64,000 nucleotides of DNA, taken from Tessaracoccus timonensis. GTDB lineage: Bacteria > Actinomycetota > Actinomycetes > Propionibacteriales > Propionibacteriaceae. The notes beneath the pieces were generated by a model, which was not told where the DNA came from, searched no databases, and saw only the letters and a list, made by a program, of their open reading frames with translations. Made by a program: the position numbers and the translations under genes. The stretch lies in the NCBI RefSeq assembly GCF_900343145.1, contig NZ_LT996886.1, positions 1,302,001 to 1,366,000 of the forward strand. The letters run 5' to 3'. Shown here piece by piece: positions 1 through 8,134 of this stretch (within the stretch, counting starts at the first letter, position 1; every line of letters starts with the position of its first letter).

Positions 1-1577
1 AGGCGCAGCATCTTCTGTTTCTGGGTTTTGAGTGCGAGATCGGTGAGCGACTCGAGCATGTGCTGCGGAATGTCGGTGAGCACCATGTCGCTCGACGCGC
101 CCGCGATAGCCTCGAAACGCGTGAGGAGCGTCGTGGGGTTGGCCTGGTCGGTGATGGCCTTGATGAGGCACGACTGGCGCTCCATGCGTGAGTAGTCGCT
201 GGTGCTCCAACGGCTGCGGGCGTACCAGAGGCCCTGGTCTCCATTCAGGTGCTGGTTCGCGCCCACCTCGAGCCAATCCTTCGCGCGCCGGTTCTCGGAG
301 TTACCGCCCATCGGAAGGCGCTCGTTGATGTTGACTGTGACGCCGCCCATGGCGTCGATGAGATTGCGCAACCCATCGATATTGAGCAGTAGGAAGTAGT
401 GCACGGGCAGGCCGGTGATGCCCTCCACGCCTTGCTTCAGAGCCTCAGCCCCGCGGTACGTCTGGCCCTCGAACAGGTGGGGGTAGTCGCGGTCGGTGCG
501 CTCCCAGATGGCGTTGAAGTGCCACTCCGAGGGGTCGCCCTCGCCGCGGAACCCGTCGGGGAATTCTTCCGCCATCTCGCTGCCTTCGGGGAAGGGCGTG
601 TACTGCAGATTGCGGGGGATTTGGATGAGCGTCGTGGCGCCCGTGGTGGTGTCGACGCTGGCGAGCATGACCGTGTCGGTGCGGAATCCGAAGCTTTCCT
701 TCACACCGCTCGCGATGCGACGTTCGTCCAGGTCGGAGCCGATCAGCATGATGTTCAGACGCTTGAGGTCGCCAAACGGATTGTCCCCGCTGCCGTCCAG
801 CGTCGGCTTGGAGCTCGACACCACGTCGTTATCTGAGCCGAACGTTTTGTTCAGGGTGCTCGCCAGCACCTGCGAATAGGCGGCGCCCACGGCCACCGGT
901 GTTGCTACCGCGAGCGACAACACCCCGACGAGGAACGCTCCGGCGAGGCGCTTACCCTGGCTGAGCGCTTTCGAGCGCGTCGCAACATGCGTCATCACGA
1001 TGAGCGCCACCCACAGCAGGCCCGCGCAGATCAGGAGTGCGGTGAAGATGTGCAGCACGCCTCTGCTCGACGCCAGGCCGACAGCAGCCGACGCAGCCGC
1101 CGAGATGAAACTCTCGCCTGGATCGGGCTTCACGCGGGATGCGAAGAACATGACGCCGCCGATCGTCGCGCCCACAAAACCGAGAGCGACGAGGCCGCCC
1201 AACCAGCGGTTCGCCTTCTGGCGGCTGCCCACCAGGCCAAGGCCGGGGATCAGCGTCGAAAGGACGGTGAACAGTACCGTTCGGCGGAAGCGAGGCTGTG
1301 AGCTGGATGCTGTGGTGTCCTCGACGTCGGCCTGTTCGGGTGCGAGATCGTCATCCTCGTGCAGGAAGTCATCGAGGGAGGTTCGTTGCGATGCGGCCGA
1401 CTGCGTAGCGTGAGGTGCATCGTCGGCACGCCAGAGCGTTTCGCGGGCATGCGGGCCCGCCTCGGTGGGGTCGTCCTCGGTGAGCAGACGTTGTGGACGC
1501 GCCTCTCGGAAGAGTCCCGAGAGGTCAGCGTCGCTCTCAACTCCGCGTCGTGGCGCGGGAGAAGTGGGCTCGTCCAT
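1..1577 (-). CDS. LCP (LytR-CpsA-Psr) family cell-wall glycopolymer transferase, C-terminus cut by window edge
   Basis: Read on the minus strand from an ATG at 1577, preceded by a purine-rich GAGGAAAC; about 525 residues are visible and the frame runs off the window start. The first ~100 residues are acidic and cytoplasmic. Three or four hydrophobic segments follow (roughly residues 105-265, including an LIPGLGLVG stretch). The LCP domain then shows RLNIMLIGSDLDERR, an IQIPRNLQ arginine motif, YFLLLNIDGLRNLIDAMGG and YARSRWSTSDYSRMERQ. Family knowledge: LCP enzymes transfer undecaprenyl-phosphate-linked glycopolymers to peptidoglycan on the outer membrane face. The multi-spanning N-terminus is longer than the usual single-helix form. 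Family assignment is firm; the glycopolymer is unknown. Confidence 0.88.
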   Translation of the reverse strand, partial: MDEPTSPAPRRGVESDADLSGLFREARPQRLLTEDDPTEAGPHARETLWRADDAPHATQSAASQRTSLDDFLHEDDDLAPEQADVEDTTASSSQPRFRRTVLFTVLSTLIPGLGLVGSRQKANRWLGGLVALGFVGATIGGVMFFASRVKPDPGESFISAAASAAVGLASSRGVLHIFTALLICAGLLWVALIVMTHVATRSKALSQGKRLAGAFLVGVLSLAVATPVAVGAAYSQVLASTLNKTFGSDNDVVSSSKPTLDGSGDNPFGDLKRLNIMLIGSDLDERRIASGVKESFGFRTDTVMLASVDTTTGATTLIQIPRNLQYTPFPEGSEMAEEFPDGFRGEGDPSEWHFNAIWERTDRDYPHLFEGQTYRGAEALKQGVEGITGLPVHYFLLLNIDGLRNLIDAMGGVTVNINERLPMGGNSENRRAKDWLEVGANQHLNGDQGLWYARSRWSTSDYSRMERQSCLIKAITDQANPTTLLTRFEAIAGASSDMVLTDIPQHMLESLTDLALKTQKQKMLR

Positions 1578-1693
1578 CGTTTCCTCCTCGCGCCAGTGTA
1601 ACCGCGCAGAGGGAAAAAATGATGTCGGGGACGCTTCGAACAGTAGACAAGTTGCGCGCTCACCCCGGTTGGCCGGTACAGTTGGCCGTCGAT

Positions 1694-1787
1694 GGAGGTG
1701 TCGCCTAGTCCGGTCTATGGCGCCCGCCTGCTAAGCGGGTTGAGGGCTTCAACCCTCTCGCGGGTTCAAATCCCGCCACCTCCGCCA
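1694..1787 (+). tRNA. tRNA-Ser (GCT)
   Basis: The acceptor stem GGAGGTG pairs with CACCTCC, followed by G and an encoded CCA. The anticodon stem-loop carries GCT in a CTGCTAA loop. The long variable arm (GAGGGCTTCAACCCTCT) is typical of a serine type II tRNA, and the T arm has GGTTCAAATCC. A weak TTGCGC/TACAGT pair lies just upstream. Confidence 0.95.
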
Positions 1788-1792
1788 CCTCG

Positions 1793-1816
1793 CCCGGCGC
1801 GTTCCTGCGCCGGGCG
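1793..1816 (+). terminator. GC-rich hairpin after tRNA-Ser
   Basis: A 9-bp perfect stem GCCCGGCGC/GCGCCGGGC with a 6-nt loop starts six bases after the tRNA CCA. There is no T tract, so it may be a processing or termination signal rather than a classical intrinsic terminator. Confidence 0.45.
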
Positions 1817-1850
1817 CCTCCATATTGCGACGGTGCCCCGCTAGGGGATT

Positions 1851-1879
1851 TTGTTCTGAAGGCGAGGGGTGGGTATAGT
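1851..1879 (+). promoter_or_regulatory. Promoter of tRNA-Arg
   Basis: TTGTTC at 1851-1856 and TATAGT at 1874-1879 are separated by exactly 17 bp. The expected start point lies 7-8 bases before the tRNA 5' end. This is among the clearest sigma-70-type promoters in the window. Confidence 0.7.
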
Positions 1880-1893
1880 TCTTTTCTGCCCAA

Positions 1894-1969
1894 GCGCACG
1901 TGGCTCAATGGATAGAGCATCTGACTACGGATCAGAAGGTTGGGGGTTCGAGTCCTCCCGTGCGCGCCA
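1894..1969 (+). tRNA. tRNA-Arg (ACG)
   Basis: The acceptor stem GCGCACG pairs with CGTGCGC, followed by G and an encoded CCA. The D arm is TGGCTCAATGGATAGAGCA. The anticodon stem TCTGA/TCAGA encloses CTACGGA, giving ACG, whose A34 is the substrate of TadA, encoded at 5.3 kb. The T arm contains GGTTCGAGTCC. Confidence 0.96.
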
Positions 1970-1973
1970 GCTA

Positions 1974-2001
1974 GCCCCCGGTTCAACGCCGGGGGCATTT
2001 T
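1974..2001 (+). terminator. Intrinsic terminator of tRNA-Arg
   Basis: An 8-bp stem GCCCCCGG/CCGGGGGC with a 7-nt loop is followed by ATTTTC, starting five bases after the tRNA. It also argues against an upstream start for the next gene, which would read through the hairpin. Confidence 0.75.
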
Positions 2002-2032
2002 CATGCCCCAGCACGCTTGCCACAATGGTGCC

Positions 2033-2752
2033 ATGACTTCCATCTGGGCACATCGGGGCGCCAGCCAACGGGCGCCTGAAAACACCCTCCCTGCCTTCGA
2101 GATCGCCGTCGAACTCGGTGCCGACGGCGTCGAACTCGACGTGCAACGTACCGCCGACGGCGAACTCGTCGTCATCCACGACGAGACCGTCGACCGCACC
2201 ACCAACGGCACCGGCGCCGTCGTGCAGCTCACCTCCGACGAGATCCGCGCGCTGGATGCGTCGGCTGGCCTCTCGGGCTTTGGGGGCACCCGGGTGCCTA
2301 CCTTGCGGCAGGTGCTGGAGCTGCTGCGCGGCACGGGGCTGCAGGTGAACGTCGAGCTCAAAACGAGCATCGAGCGCTACCCGGGCATCGAGCGCGAGGC
2401 GCTGGCGCTCGTCGACGAACTTGGCATGCGGGAGCAGGTGGTGTGGTCGTCGTTCCGGCACGCGTCGGTGACGGGCCTCGTCGGGGACGTTGCGTCGGGG
2501 CAGTTGGCGCTGCTGATGTCCGACGTGCTCGTGCGCCCGTGGAGTTACGCGGCGGAATTGGGCGTCGGTGCGCTCCACCCCGGTCTGCACCTGCTGCAGG
2601 AACCCGGTTGGATTGCCCACGCCCACGAGGCCGGGCTGCAGGTGCGCACGTGGACCGTCGACGATCCCGAGCACCTGCAGATGGCGGCGCGGGTCGGCGT
2701 CGATGCGGTCATCACGAACGTTCCCGACGTTGCTCGCGCGCTGCTTGGCTGA
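2033..2752 (+). CDS. Glycerophosphodiester phosphodiesterase
   Basis: 239 residues. The GDPD fold is marked by the N-terminal HRGA (residues 6-9) and APENTLPAF, the metal-binding ELDV near residue 38 and IHDETVDRTTNGTG. Later come VELK and the C-terminal VDAVITNVPD. The enzyme hydrolyses deacylated phospholipid head-group diesters to glycerol-3-phosphate and an alcohol. No signal peptide is seen, so it is probably cytoplasmic. I placed the start at ATG 2033 because longer frames run through the tRNA terminator and tRNA-Arg itself. A CACAAT hexamer seven bases upstream and the lack of a clear ribosome site would fit a leaderless transcript. Confidence 0.9.
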   Translation: MTSIWAHRGASQRAPENTLPAFEIAVELGADGVELDVQRTADGELVVIHDETVDRTTNGTGAVVQLTSDEIRALDASAGLSGFGGTRVPTLRQVLELLRGTGLQVNVELKTSIERYPGIEREALALVDELGMREQVVWSSFRHASVTGLVGDVASGQLALLMSDVLVRPWSYAAELGVGALHPGLHLLQEPGWIAHAHEAGLQVRTWTVDDPEHLQMAARVGVDAVITNVPDVARALLG

Positions 2753-2759
2753 GAGGGCA

Positions 2760-2811
2760 AAGATAGATCAAGTTCGTGGCTGGTCTACCCACCACCAACT
2801 TGATCTATCTT
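2760..2811. repeat. Palindrome family A, copy 1
   Basis: 20-bp arms (2760-2779 and 2792-2811) with one mismatch enclose a 12-nt spacer. The same element occurs at 10760 and 20778; the spacer here is in the opposite orientation. Unlike the other two copies it sits between co-directional genes, 20 bp before the menB ATG, so it lies in the menB leader or just upstream of its promoter. Confidence 0.9.
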
Positions 2812-2831
2812 GCACTCGCTAGGCTCGCCCC

Positions 2832-3728
2832 ATGAGCAACCCCTTCAAACCCGAGCTGTGGGAGCCCGTCGAGGGTTTCGACTTCACCGACATCACCTAC
2901 CACCGCGCGAAGCACGTGCCGGCCGTTCGCATCGCGTTCGACCGCCCCGAGGTGCGCAACGCGTTCCGCCCGCACACCGTCGACGAGCTCTACCGCGCGC
3001 TCGACCACGCCCGCCAGGCATCCGACGTGGGCTGCGTGCTGCTGACCGGCAACGGCCCCAGCCCCAAGGACGGCGGCTGGGCGTTCTGCTCAGGCGGCGA
3101 CCAGCGCATCCGCGGCAAGGCCGGCTACCAGTACGCCGACGGTGACAGCGCGGCCGACATCGACGCGGCCAAGCTCGGCCGACTCCACATTCTCGAGGTG
3201 CAGCGCCTCATCCGCTTCATGCCCAAGGTGGTGATTGCCCTGGTCGGAGGCTGGGCGGCCGGTGGCGGTCATTCGCTGCACGTTGTCGCCGACCTCACCC
3301 TCGCCTCCGCCGAGCACGCCAAGTTTAAGCAGACTGACGCCGACGTCGGCTCCTTCGACGCCGGTTACGGGTCGGCCTACCTTGCACGCCAGGTGGGGCA
3401 GAAGTTCGCGCGCGAAATCTTTTTCCTCGGCGACACCTACACTGCCGGCGACGCCTACCGCATGGGGATGGTGAACAAGGTGGTGCCGCACGCCGACCTC
3501 GAAGACGAAGGGCTCGAGTGGGCCGCGAAGATCTGCGGCAAGTCGCCGACGGCGCAGCGCATGCTGAAGTTCGCGTTCAACGCTATCGACGATGGGTTGG
3601 TCGGTCAGCAGGTGTTCGCCGGCGAAACCACCAGGCTGGCGTACATGACCGACGAAGCCATCGAGGGCCGCGACGCGTTCCTCGAGAAGCGAGACCCCGA
3701 TTGGCGTCGGTTCCCGTATTACTACTAG
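2832..3728 (+). CDS. menB: 1,4-dihydroxy-2-naphthoyl-CoA synthase
   Basis: 298 residues of the crotonase fold. Visible features are IAFDRPEVRNAFRP near residue 35, the oxyanion-hole segment FCSGGDQRIRG near 85, a GGWAAGGGHSLHVVADLTLAS helix region near 138, DADVGSFDAGYG near 172, and the characteristic C-terminal FPYYY of MenB. It closes the second ring of the menaquinone naphthoquinone from o-succinylbenzoyl-CoA in the cytoplasm. No other men genes are nearby. It is convergent with upp, with palindromes E and B between them. A TAGGCT at 2820-2825 six bases before the ATG could be a -10 box for a leaderless message, since no ribosome site is evident. Confidence 0.95.
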   Translation: MSNPFKPELWEPVEGFDFTDITYHRAKHVPAVRIAFDRPEVRNAFRPHTVDELYRALDHARQASDVGCVLLTGNGPSPKDGGWAFCSGGDQRIRGKAGYQYADGDSAADIDAAKLGRLHILEVQRLIRFMPKVVIALVGGWAAGGGHSLHVVADLTLASAEHAKFKQTDADVGSFDAGYGSAYLARQVGQKFAREIFFLGDTYTAGDAYRMGMVNKVVPHADLEDEGLEWAAKICGKSPTAQRMLKFAFNAIDDGLVGQQVFAGETTRLAYMTDEAIEGRDAFLEKRDPDWRRFPYYY

Positions 3729-3736
3729 TCGGCGCT

Positions 3737-3838
3737 GTGTCTCGAGACGCGGCTTCGCCCCTACTCGACGGTCGGGGTTGAGCGGCTACCTCTTGCCGGT
3801 GATTGAGTAGCCGCCGGAGGCGGCGTATCGAAATCACC
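3737..3838. repeat. Palindrome family E, block 1 (two units)
   Basis: Two units of the short intergenic motif whose outer parts read GATTGAGTAG and GTATCGAAATC around a variable GC-rich hairpin. The unit at 3798-3838 is a full 41-bp palindrome with core GCCGCC..GGCGGC. The unit at 3737-3770 is a diverged CTCGAGACGC..CTACTCGAC form. Confidence 0.85.
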
Positions 3839-3845
3839 CACCACG

Positions 3846-3927
3846 AAACTTCAAAATCCGTACGCAGATTGACCAAACACCCCTAAATCAGGGCCTTCGT
3901 CTCATCTGCGTACGGATTTTGAAGTTT
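3846..3927. repeat. Palindrome family B, copy 1; probable menB/upp bidirectional terminator
   Basis: Perfect 24-bp arms at 3846-3869 and 3904-3927 surround a 34-nt centre containing CCCCTAAATCAGGGCC. The right arm runs into a T stretch (GAAGTTTTTC), so it can terminate menB from the left. It sits between convergent menB and upp. A second copy lies at 13522. Confidence 0.9.
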
Positions 3928-3980
3928 TTCTGTCGGCGCATCTCGATTTGGTCCGGATCTGCGCGACGACCAGCGCGGGT

Positions 3981-4622
3981 CTACTCAGCCAGGCCGTAGA
4001 GGCGGTCGCCGGCGTCGCCGAGGCCAGGGACGATGAAGCCGTGCTCGTTGAGCTTCTCGTCTACCGCCGAGACCACCAGCGTGCACGGCACGGCGAGGTC
4101 TTCCAGCAGCGTGGTGAGCTTCTCGATACCTTCCGGCGCGGCAAGCAGGCAGATGGCGGTGATGTCGTCGGCGCCACGGTCGACGAGGAACTGCACCGCC
4201 CCGCCGAGCGATCCGCCGGTGGCGAGCATCGGGTCGAGCACATAGCACTGCCTGCCGGACAGGTCCTCGGGCAGGCGCTCGGCGTATGTCGTCGGCTCGA
4301 GGGTCTCTTCGTCGCGGCTCATCCCCAGAAAACCCACCTCAGCGGAAGGCACCAGGCGGAGCATGCCGTCGAGCATCCCCAAGCCAGCGCGAAGAATTGG
4401 CACGACGAGCGGCGCCGGATCGTCGAGCTTCTTGCCGATCGTGGGCGACACGGGGGTCTGGATTTCATGGTCATGGACACGCACACCGCGCGTGCCTTCG
4501 TAGGCCAGCAGCGTGACGAGTTCGTCGACGAGCCGACGGAACACTGGCTGGGGTGTATTGCGGTCACGCAGGAGCGTGAGCTTGTGATCGATCAGGGGGT
4601 GCGAGACAACACGTACTTCCAC
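3981..4622 (-). CDS. upp: Uracil phosphoribosyltransferase
   Basis: 213 residues from GTG 4622 ([16 protein letters not shown]), which aligns with the usual family N-terminus and has GGGAAA eight bases upstream. An in-frame ATG at 4640 and a longer frame to 4712 exist but add atypical residues. PRTase signatures are [13 protein letters not shown] near residue 75, the PRPP loop [10 protein letters not shown] near 130, and the C-terminal [16 protein letters not shown] that binds uracil. It converts uracil and PRPP to UMP in pyrimidine salvage. It is divergent from the tRNA-deaminase operon at 4733. Confidence 0.95.
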   Translation of the reverse strand: MEVRVVSHPLIDHKLTLLRDRNTPQPVFRRLVDELVTLLAYEGTRGVRVHDHEIQTPVSPTIGKKLDDPAPLVVPILRAGLGMLDGMLRLVPSAEVGFLGMSRDEETLEPTTYAERLPEDLSGRQCYVLDPMLATGGSLGGAVQFLVDRGADDITAICLLAAPEGIEKLTTLLEDLAVPCTLVVSAVDEKLNEHGFIVPGLGDAGDRLYGLAE

Positions 4623-4732
4623 AAGGCCAGTTTCCCACATCCCCGCTCTGGCCGCGCGCTTGCCCAGCCGGTAGTCTGTCGATTGCGGATGCGGCCGAAC
4701 CGCTTCCGTCACTGCTAGGGAAGGTGCGTGCC

Positions 4733-5314
4733 GTGGGCGTGTTCGATGCCGAGGATGCTGAGCCGTTCGATCTCGACGACGACGTAGACATCGACGAAGA
4801 TGATGACGACTTCGACGATGACGACCTCGAAGACGCGTCGGAAGACGACGTCGACTTGGTGGTTGCCGCGTACCGTGAAGACGGCGAGCCCATCGTCGTG
4901 CCCCTCGACTACGACCTCGCCAACGACCTCGACGAACTGATCCGCCAGCTCACCCGCCTGCCGGGTGACTCGGGCGCCGACGGTTTCGTCTCGGTGGGCG
5001 GCGACTTCTTCGTCATCGTCCGCGCGCGCGGACGCATGGTGGAGGTGCTGCTCTCCGACGCCACGGCCGCCAACGAGTGGCCGCTCGCGCGCGACGTGCT
5101 CGACTACCTTGGCGAAGACATCCCAGACGAGGATGACGACTCCTACCCGGTCGGTGACCTGGAGATGTTCGCGGCTAGCGGTCTGCGCAGCTTCGAACTC
5201 GAGGCCCTCGCCACCGACTACGACTCCGACTCCTACGAATGCCTCGAACGCATCGCCGAGAAGCTGAAGATCGCCGACGAGTTCCACGCCGCCGCGGCTG
5301 AGTTCGACGACTGA
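4733..5314 (+). CDS. tRNA adenosine deaminase-associated protein
   Basis: About 193 residues, strongly acidic near the N-terminus (a run of Asp/Glu at roughly residues 12-45). A compact domain follows with [59 protein letters not shown] and a C-terminal helical part. It ends one base before tadA, so the two are translationally linked. This pairing matches the actinobacterial family named for its position next to tadA; its biochemical role is not established. GTG 4733 was preferred to GTG 4724 because AGGGAAG then lies at ribosome-site distance. Confidence 0.8.
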   Translation: MGVFDAEDAEPFDLDDDVDIDEDDDDFDDDDLEDASEDDVDLVVAAYREDGEPIVVPLDYDLANDLDELIRQLTRLPGDSGADGFVSVGGDFFVIVRARGRMVEVLLSDATAANEWPLARDVLDYLGEDIPDEDDDSYPVGDLEMFAASGLRSFELEALATDYDSDSYECLERIAEKLKIADEFHAAAAEFDD

Positions 5315-5315
5315 C

Positions 5316-5789
5316 GTGGGTTCCCGCTGGCATGACGCCATGCGGCTGGCCCTCGACGAGGCCCGCTCGGCCGCCGCTCACGGGGACGTGCCGGTGGGGG
5401 CTATTGTGCTCGATCCCGAAGGCGCCGTCGTTGCGAGCGCAGGCAACGAACGCGAGCTGCATCAGGACCCAACGGCGCACGCCGAAATGGTCGCGCTGCG
5501 CCGCGCCTCGGAGGCACTGGGCGAGTGGCGACTCGAGGGCTGCACCATCGTCGTGACCTTGGAACCCTGCACGATGTGCGCGGGCGCGATCGTCGGATCA
5601 CGCCTTGCCAGGCTCGTGTTCGGAGCGTTCGACGAGAAGGCCGGCGCCGTCGCGAGCCTCTTCGACGTCGTGCGCGACCCCCGCCTGAACCACGCCGTTG
5701 AAGTCACGAGCGGTGTGATGCGCGACGAGTGCGCGGCCGAGCTGCTCGCCTTCTTCGGGGAACGCCGCGAGGGCGCGCCCCGGCCGTGA
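5316..5789 (+). CDS. tadA: tRNA-specific adenosine-34 deaminase
   Basis: 157 residues, GTG start directly after the preceding stop. The cytidine-deaminase-like zinc site is complete: HAEMVAL near residue 52 (His ligand and catalytic Glu) and PCTMCAGAI near 83 (two Cys ligands). The enzyme converts A34 of tRNA-Arg(ACG) to inosine; that tRNA is encoded 3.4 kb upstream. Length and motifs are typical. Confidence 0.93.
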   Translation: MGSRWHDAMRLALDEARSAAAHGDVPVGAIVLDPEGAVVASAGNERELHQDPTAHAEMVALRRASEALGEWRLEGCTIVVTLEPCTMCAGAIVGSRLARLVFGAFDEKAGAVASLFDVVRDPRLNHAVEVTSGVMRDECAAELLAFFGERREGAPRP

Positions 5790-5849
5790 GCCCGAACGCC
5801 GAAGCGGTGTCCAGGCCCCGAACCGGCGACGCGCCCTCGCGGAGGATAG

Positions 5850-7286
5850 TTACCGCGGCATCGCGTAGTACTGGGTTTCGAGGTACTCGTCGATGCCCTC
5901 GAACGAGCCCTCGCGCCCAAGCCCCGACTGCTTCACGCCGCCGAACGGCGCCGCCGCGTCGGAGGCGAGGCCGGTGTTGAGCCCGACGATGCCGTATTCC
6001 AGGCGCTCCCCGACGCGCAGCACCTCGCCGTCGTCGCCAAACACGTACGACATCAGGCCGAAGTCGGTGTCGTTCGCGCGGGCGACGACGTCGTCGACGT
6101 CGGTGAAGGTCTGCACTGCCACGACGGGCCCGAAAATCTCCTCGTGGGCGATCCGCATGTCGCTCGTGATGCCGGTGAGGATGGTGGGCTCGAGGAAGCT
6201 GCCGGGCCGGTCGACCGCGTGGCCGCCGCGCACGAGCGTGGCGCCCTTGGCGACGGCGTCTTCGATGAGCGCGACGATGTCGTCCACCGCCTGCTGGTGG
6301 ATCAGCGGGCCGAGCTTGGTGCCCTCGTCGAGCCCCGGCCCGACGGGCCAGTTGTCGAACTCTGAACCCAGCTTGGCAAGGAACTCGTCGGCCACCGACT
6401 CATGCAGGTAGAAGCGGTTCGCCGCCGTGCACGCCTCGCCATTGTTGCGCATCTTCGCCACCAGCGAGCCCTGCACTGCCTTGTCGACGTCCGCGCCCTC
6501 CAGCACGATGAACGGCGCGTTGCCGCCCAGCTCCATCGAGCACTTCAGCACGCCGTCGGCGGCCTCCCGGAGCAGGGTTTGCCCGACGGCGGTCGATCCG
6601 GTGAACGTGAGCTTGCGCAGGCGGCGGTCGTGGATGATCGCGTTCGATGTGTCCTTCGAGTTGGACGAGACGAACACGTTGACCACACCGTCGGGCAGCC
6701 CGGCTTCCTTCAGCACCTCCATGAGCAGCAACGTCGTGAGTGGCGTCGCCGACGCGGGCTTCACGACGACGGTGCAGCCCGCCGCGAGCGCTGGGCCGAT
6801 CTTGCGCGTGCCCATCGCCAGCGGGAAATTCCACGGCGTGATCGCGAACACCGGGCCGACGGGTTTGCGCGCCGTCATGATGCGTTGCCCGCTCGCCGGA
6901 GCCATGCCGAACCGCCCGTGGATGCGCACGGCCTCCTCGGAGAACCAGCGGAAAAACTCCGCGCCGTAGGTGACCTCGCCGTAGGCCTCCGCGAGTGGCT
7001 TGCCCATCTCGAGGGTCATCAGCCGCGCGAAGTCATCCTTGCGTTCGTGGATGAGCTCAAACGCCCGACGGAGCACCTCGCCGCGCTCGCGGGGCGACGT
7101 GGCCGCCCACGACTCCGCCGCGTCGCACGCCGCGTCGAGGGCCGACACCGCGACGGCGACGTCACCGTCGGCAACCTTCGCGATCACCTCCCCAGTGGCG
7201 GGGTTGGTGACGTCCATGGTGGGCTCACCCACCCACTGGCCGCCGATGTAGTGCTGCTTGGGAAGCTTCTCGAGAAACTCGTCCAT
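5850..7286 (-). CDS. gabD: NAD(P)-dependent succinate-semialdehyde dehydrogenase
   Basis: 478 residues of the aldehyde dehydrogenase superfamily. Visible are TPWNFPLAM near residue 150, the cofactor-binding FTGSTAVGQ near 225, the general-base MELGGNAPF near 250, the nucleophile segment NNGEACTAANRF near 280, and the C-terminal PFGGVKQSGLGREG. The motifs fit the GabD subfamily, which oxidises succinate semialdehyde to succinate; another aldehyde substrate is possible. A truncated alcohol dehydrogenase ends one base upstream, so this gene was probably the second in an alcohol/aldehyde dehydrogenase pair. Confidence 0.85.
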   Translation of the reverse strand: MDEFLEKLPKQHYIGGQWVGEPTMDVTNPATGEVIAKVADGDVAVAVSALDAACDAAESWAATSPRERGEVLRRAFELIHERKDDFARLMTLEMGKPLAEAYGEVTYGAEFFRWFSEEAVRIHGRFGMAPASGQRIMTARKPVGPVFAITPWNFPLAMGTRKIGPALAAGCTVVVKPASATPLTTLLLMEVLKEAGLPDGVVNVFVSSNSKDTSNAIIHDRRLRKLTFTGSTAVGQTLLREAADGVLKCSMELGGNAPFIVLEGADVDKAVQGSLVAKMRNNGEACTAANRFYLHESVADEFLAKLGSEFDNWPVGPGLDEGTKLGPLIHQQAVDDIVALIEDAVAKGATLVRGGHAVDRPGSFLEPTILTGITSDMRIAHEEIFGPVVAVQTFTDVDDVVARANDTDFGLMSYVFGDDGEVLRVGERLEYGIVGLNTGLASDAAAPFGGVKQSGLGREGSFEGIDEYLETQYYAMPR

Positions 7287-7287
7287 G

Positions 7288-7520
7288 TCACTCCTCGTCC
7301 ATCAGGATTACTTGACGCACGGCCCGCCCTTGCGCGAGCTCGTCCATCGCTTCGTTGATCTGGTCGAGCCGGATCCGGTGGGAAATGAGCTTCTCAACCG
7401 GCAACTTGCCCGACCTCCACATCTCAGCGTAGGTCGGGATATCCCTCGACGGAACAGCGGACCCCAGATAGGAGCCGACCACGGTGTGCGCCCCTTGGAT
7501 TCGCGTCAAGGGAAACGTAA
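7288..7520 (-). pseudogene. 3' remnant of a zinc-dependent alcohol dehydrogenase
   Basis: The frame before gabD encodes about 70 residues that match the C-terminal end of zinc alcohol dehydrogenases: VVGSYLGSAVPSRDIP, then MWRSGKLPVEKLISHRIRLDQINEAMDELAQGRAVRQVIL. Upstream of about 7515 the homology stops and tRNA-Ser(CGA) begins at 7538 on the other strand. The catalytic and Rossmann parts are missing. The remnant keeps one-base spacing to gabD, so it looks like a deletion or recombination whose end point is the tRNA gene. Confidence 0.7.
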
Positions 7521-7537
7521 ACGCTAAGCTAACCAAC

Positions 7538-7625
7538 GGTGACGTGTCTGAGCGGCCGAAAGAGCTCGCCTCGAAAGCGAGTGTGGGGCAACCCACCGAG
7601 GGTTCAAATCCCTCCGTCACCGCCA
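7538..7625 (+). tRNA. tRNA-Ser (CGA)
   Basis: The acceptor stem GGTGACG pairs with CGTCACC, then G and encoded CCA. The anticodon stem CTCGC/GCGAG encloses CTCGAAA, giving CGA. The long variable arm GTGGGGCAACCCAC identifies a serine tRNA, and the T arm reads GGTTCAAATCC. Confidence 0.95.
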
Positions 7626-7628
7626 GCG

Positions 7629-7659
7629 CTCCCCGGGTCTGACGGCTCGGGGAGTTTTT
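7629..7659 (+). terminator. Intrinsic terminator of tRNA-Ser(CGA)
   Basis: The stem CTCCCCG (7629-7635) and CGGGGAG (7648-7654) with a 12-nt loop is followed directly by TTTTT. It starts four bases after the CCA. Confidence 0.85.
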
Positions 7660-7667
7660 CTGCTCCC

Positions 7668-8109
7668 GGTGGTTGAGTAGCGAGCGCAGCTCGCGTATCG
7701 AAACCACACTGCTGATGATTTCGACACGCCGCTTTCAGCGGCGGCTCAATCATCAGGTCTGGGGGTTCGCCTCCCGCTGGTTGAGCAGCGAGCGAAGACG
7801 CGTATCGAAACCGGCCTTCTACCACCGCTCACCTAACCCGATATCCACATTCGTTTGCCAAAACGGGCCAAAACGGCCTCCACAGCAAACAGATGTGGAT
7901 ATCGGGTTAGCTTCACCTAGTAACGCATCTCGATACGGCGACTGCGTCGCCTACTCGATGATCGGGTGTGGGGGAGAGTCGCCTACTCGATGGTCGGGAG
8001 CGGGGCGCCGTCGCCACTCCCGGTGGTTGAGTAGCGAGCGCAGCTCGCGTATCGAAACCACGCTGCGGATGATTTCGACACGCCGCTTTCAGCGGCGGCT
8101 CAATCATCG
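7668..8109. repeat. Palindrome family E, block 2 (about six units around a family C copy)
   Basis: A 440-bp stretch with no gene. Family E units lie at about 7668-7708, 7714-7757, 7776-7812, 7923-7966, 8022-8061 and 8066-8109. The pair 7668/7714 is repeated almost exactly as 8022/8066: a GTTGAGTAG...GTATCGAAAC unit followed by a TGATTTCGACA...GGCTCAATCATC unit. This indicates block-wise duplication. A family C palindrome separates the two pairs. Confidence 0.85.
7833..7910. repeat. Palindrome family C, copy 1
   Basis: Arms of 26 bp starting CTAACCCGATATCCACAT, with two mismatches near the inner end, flank a 26-nt centre containing AAACGG repeats. The second copy is at 13338. Confidence 0.9.
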
Positions 8110-8134
8110 GCAGTGGCCGAGCCACCCAGCCCGC

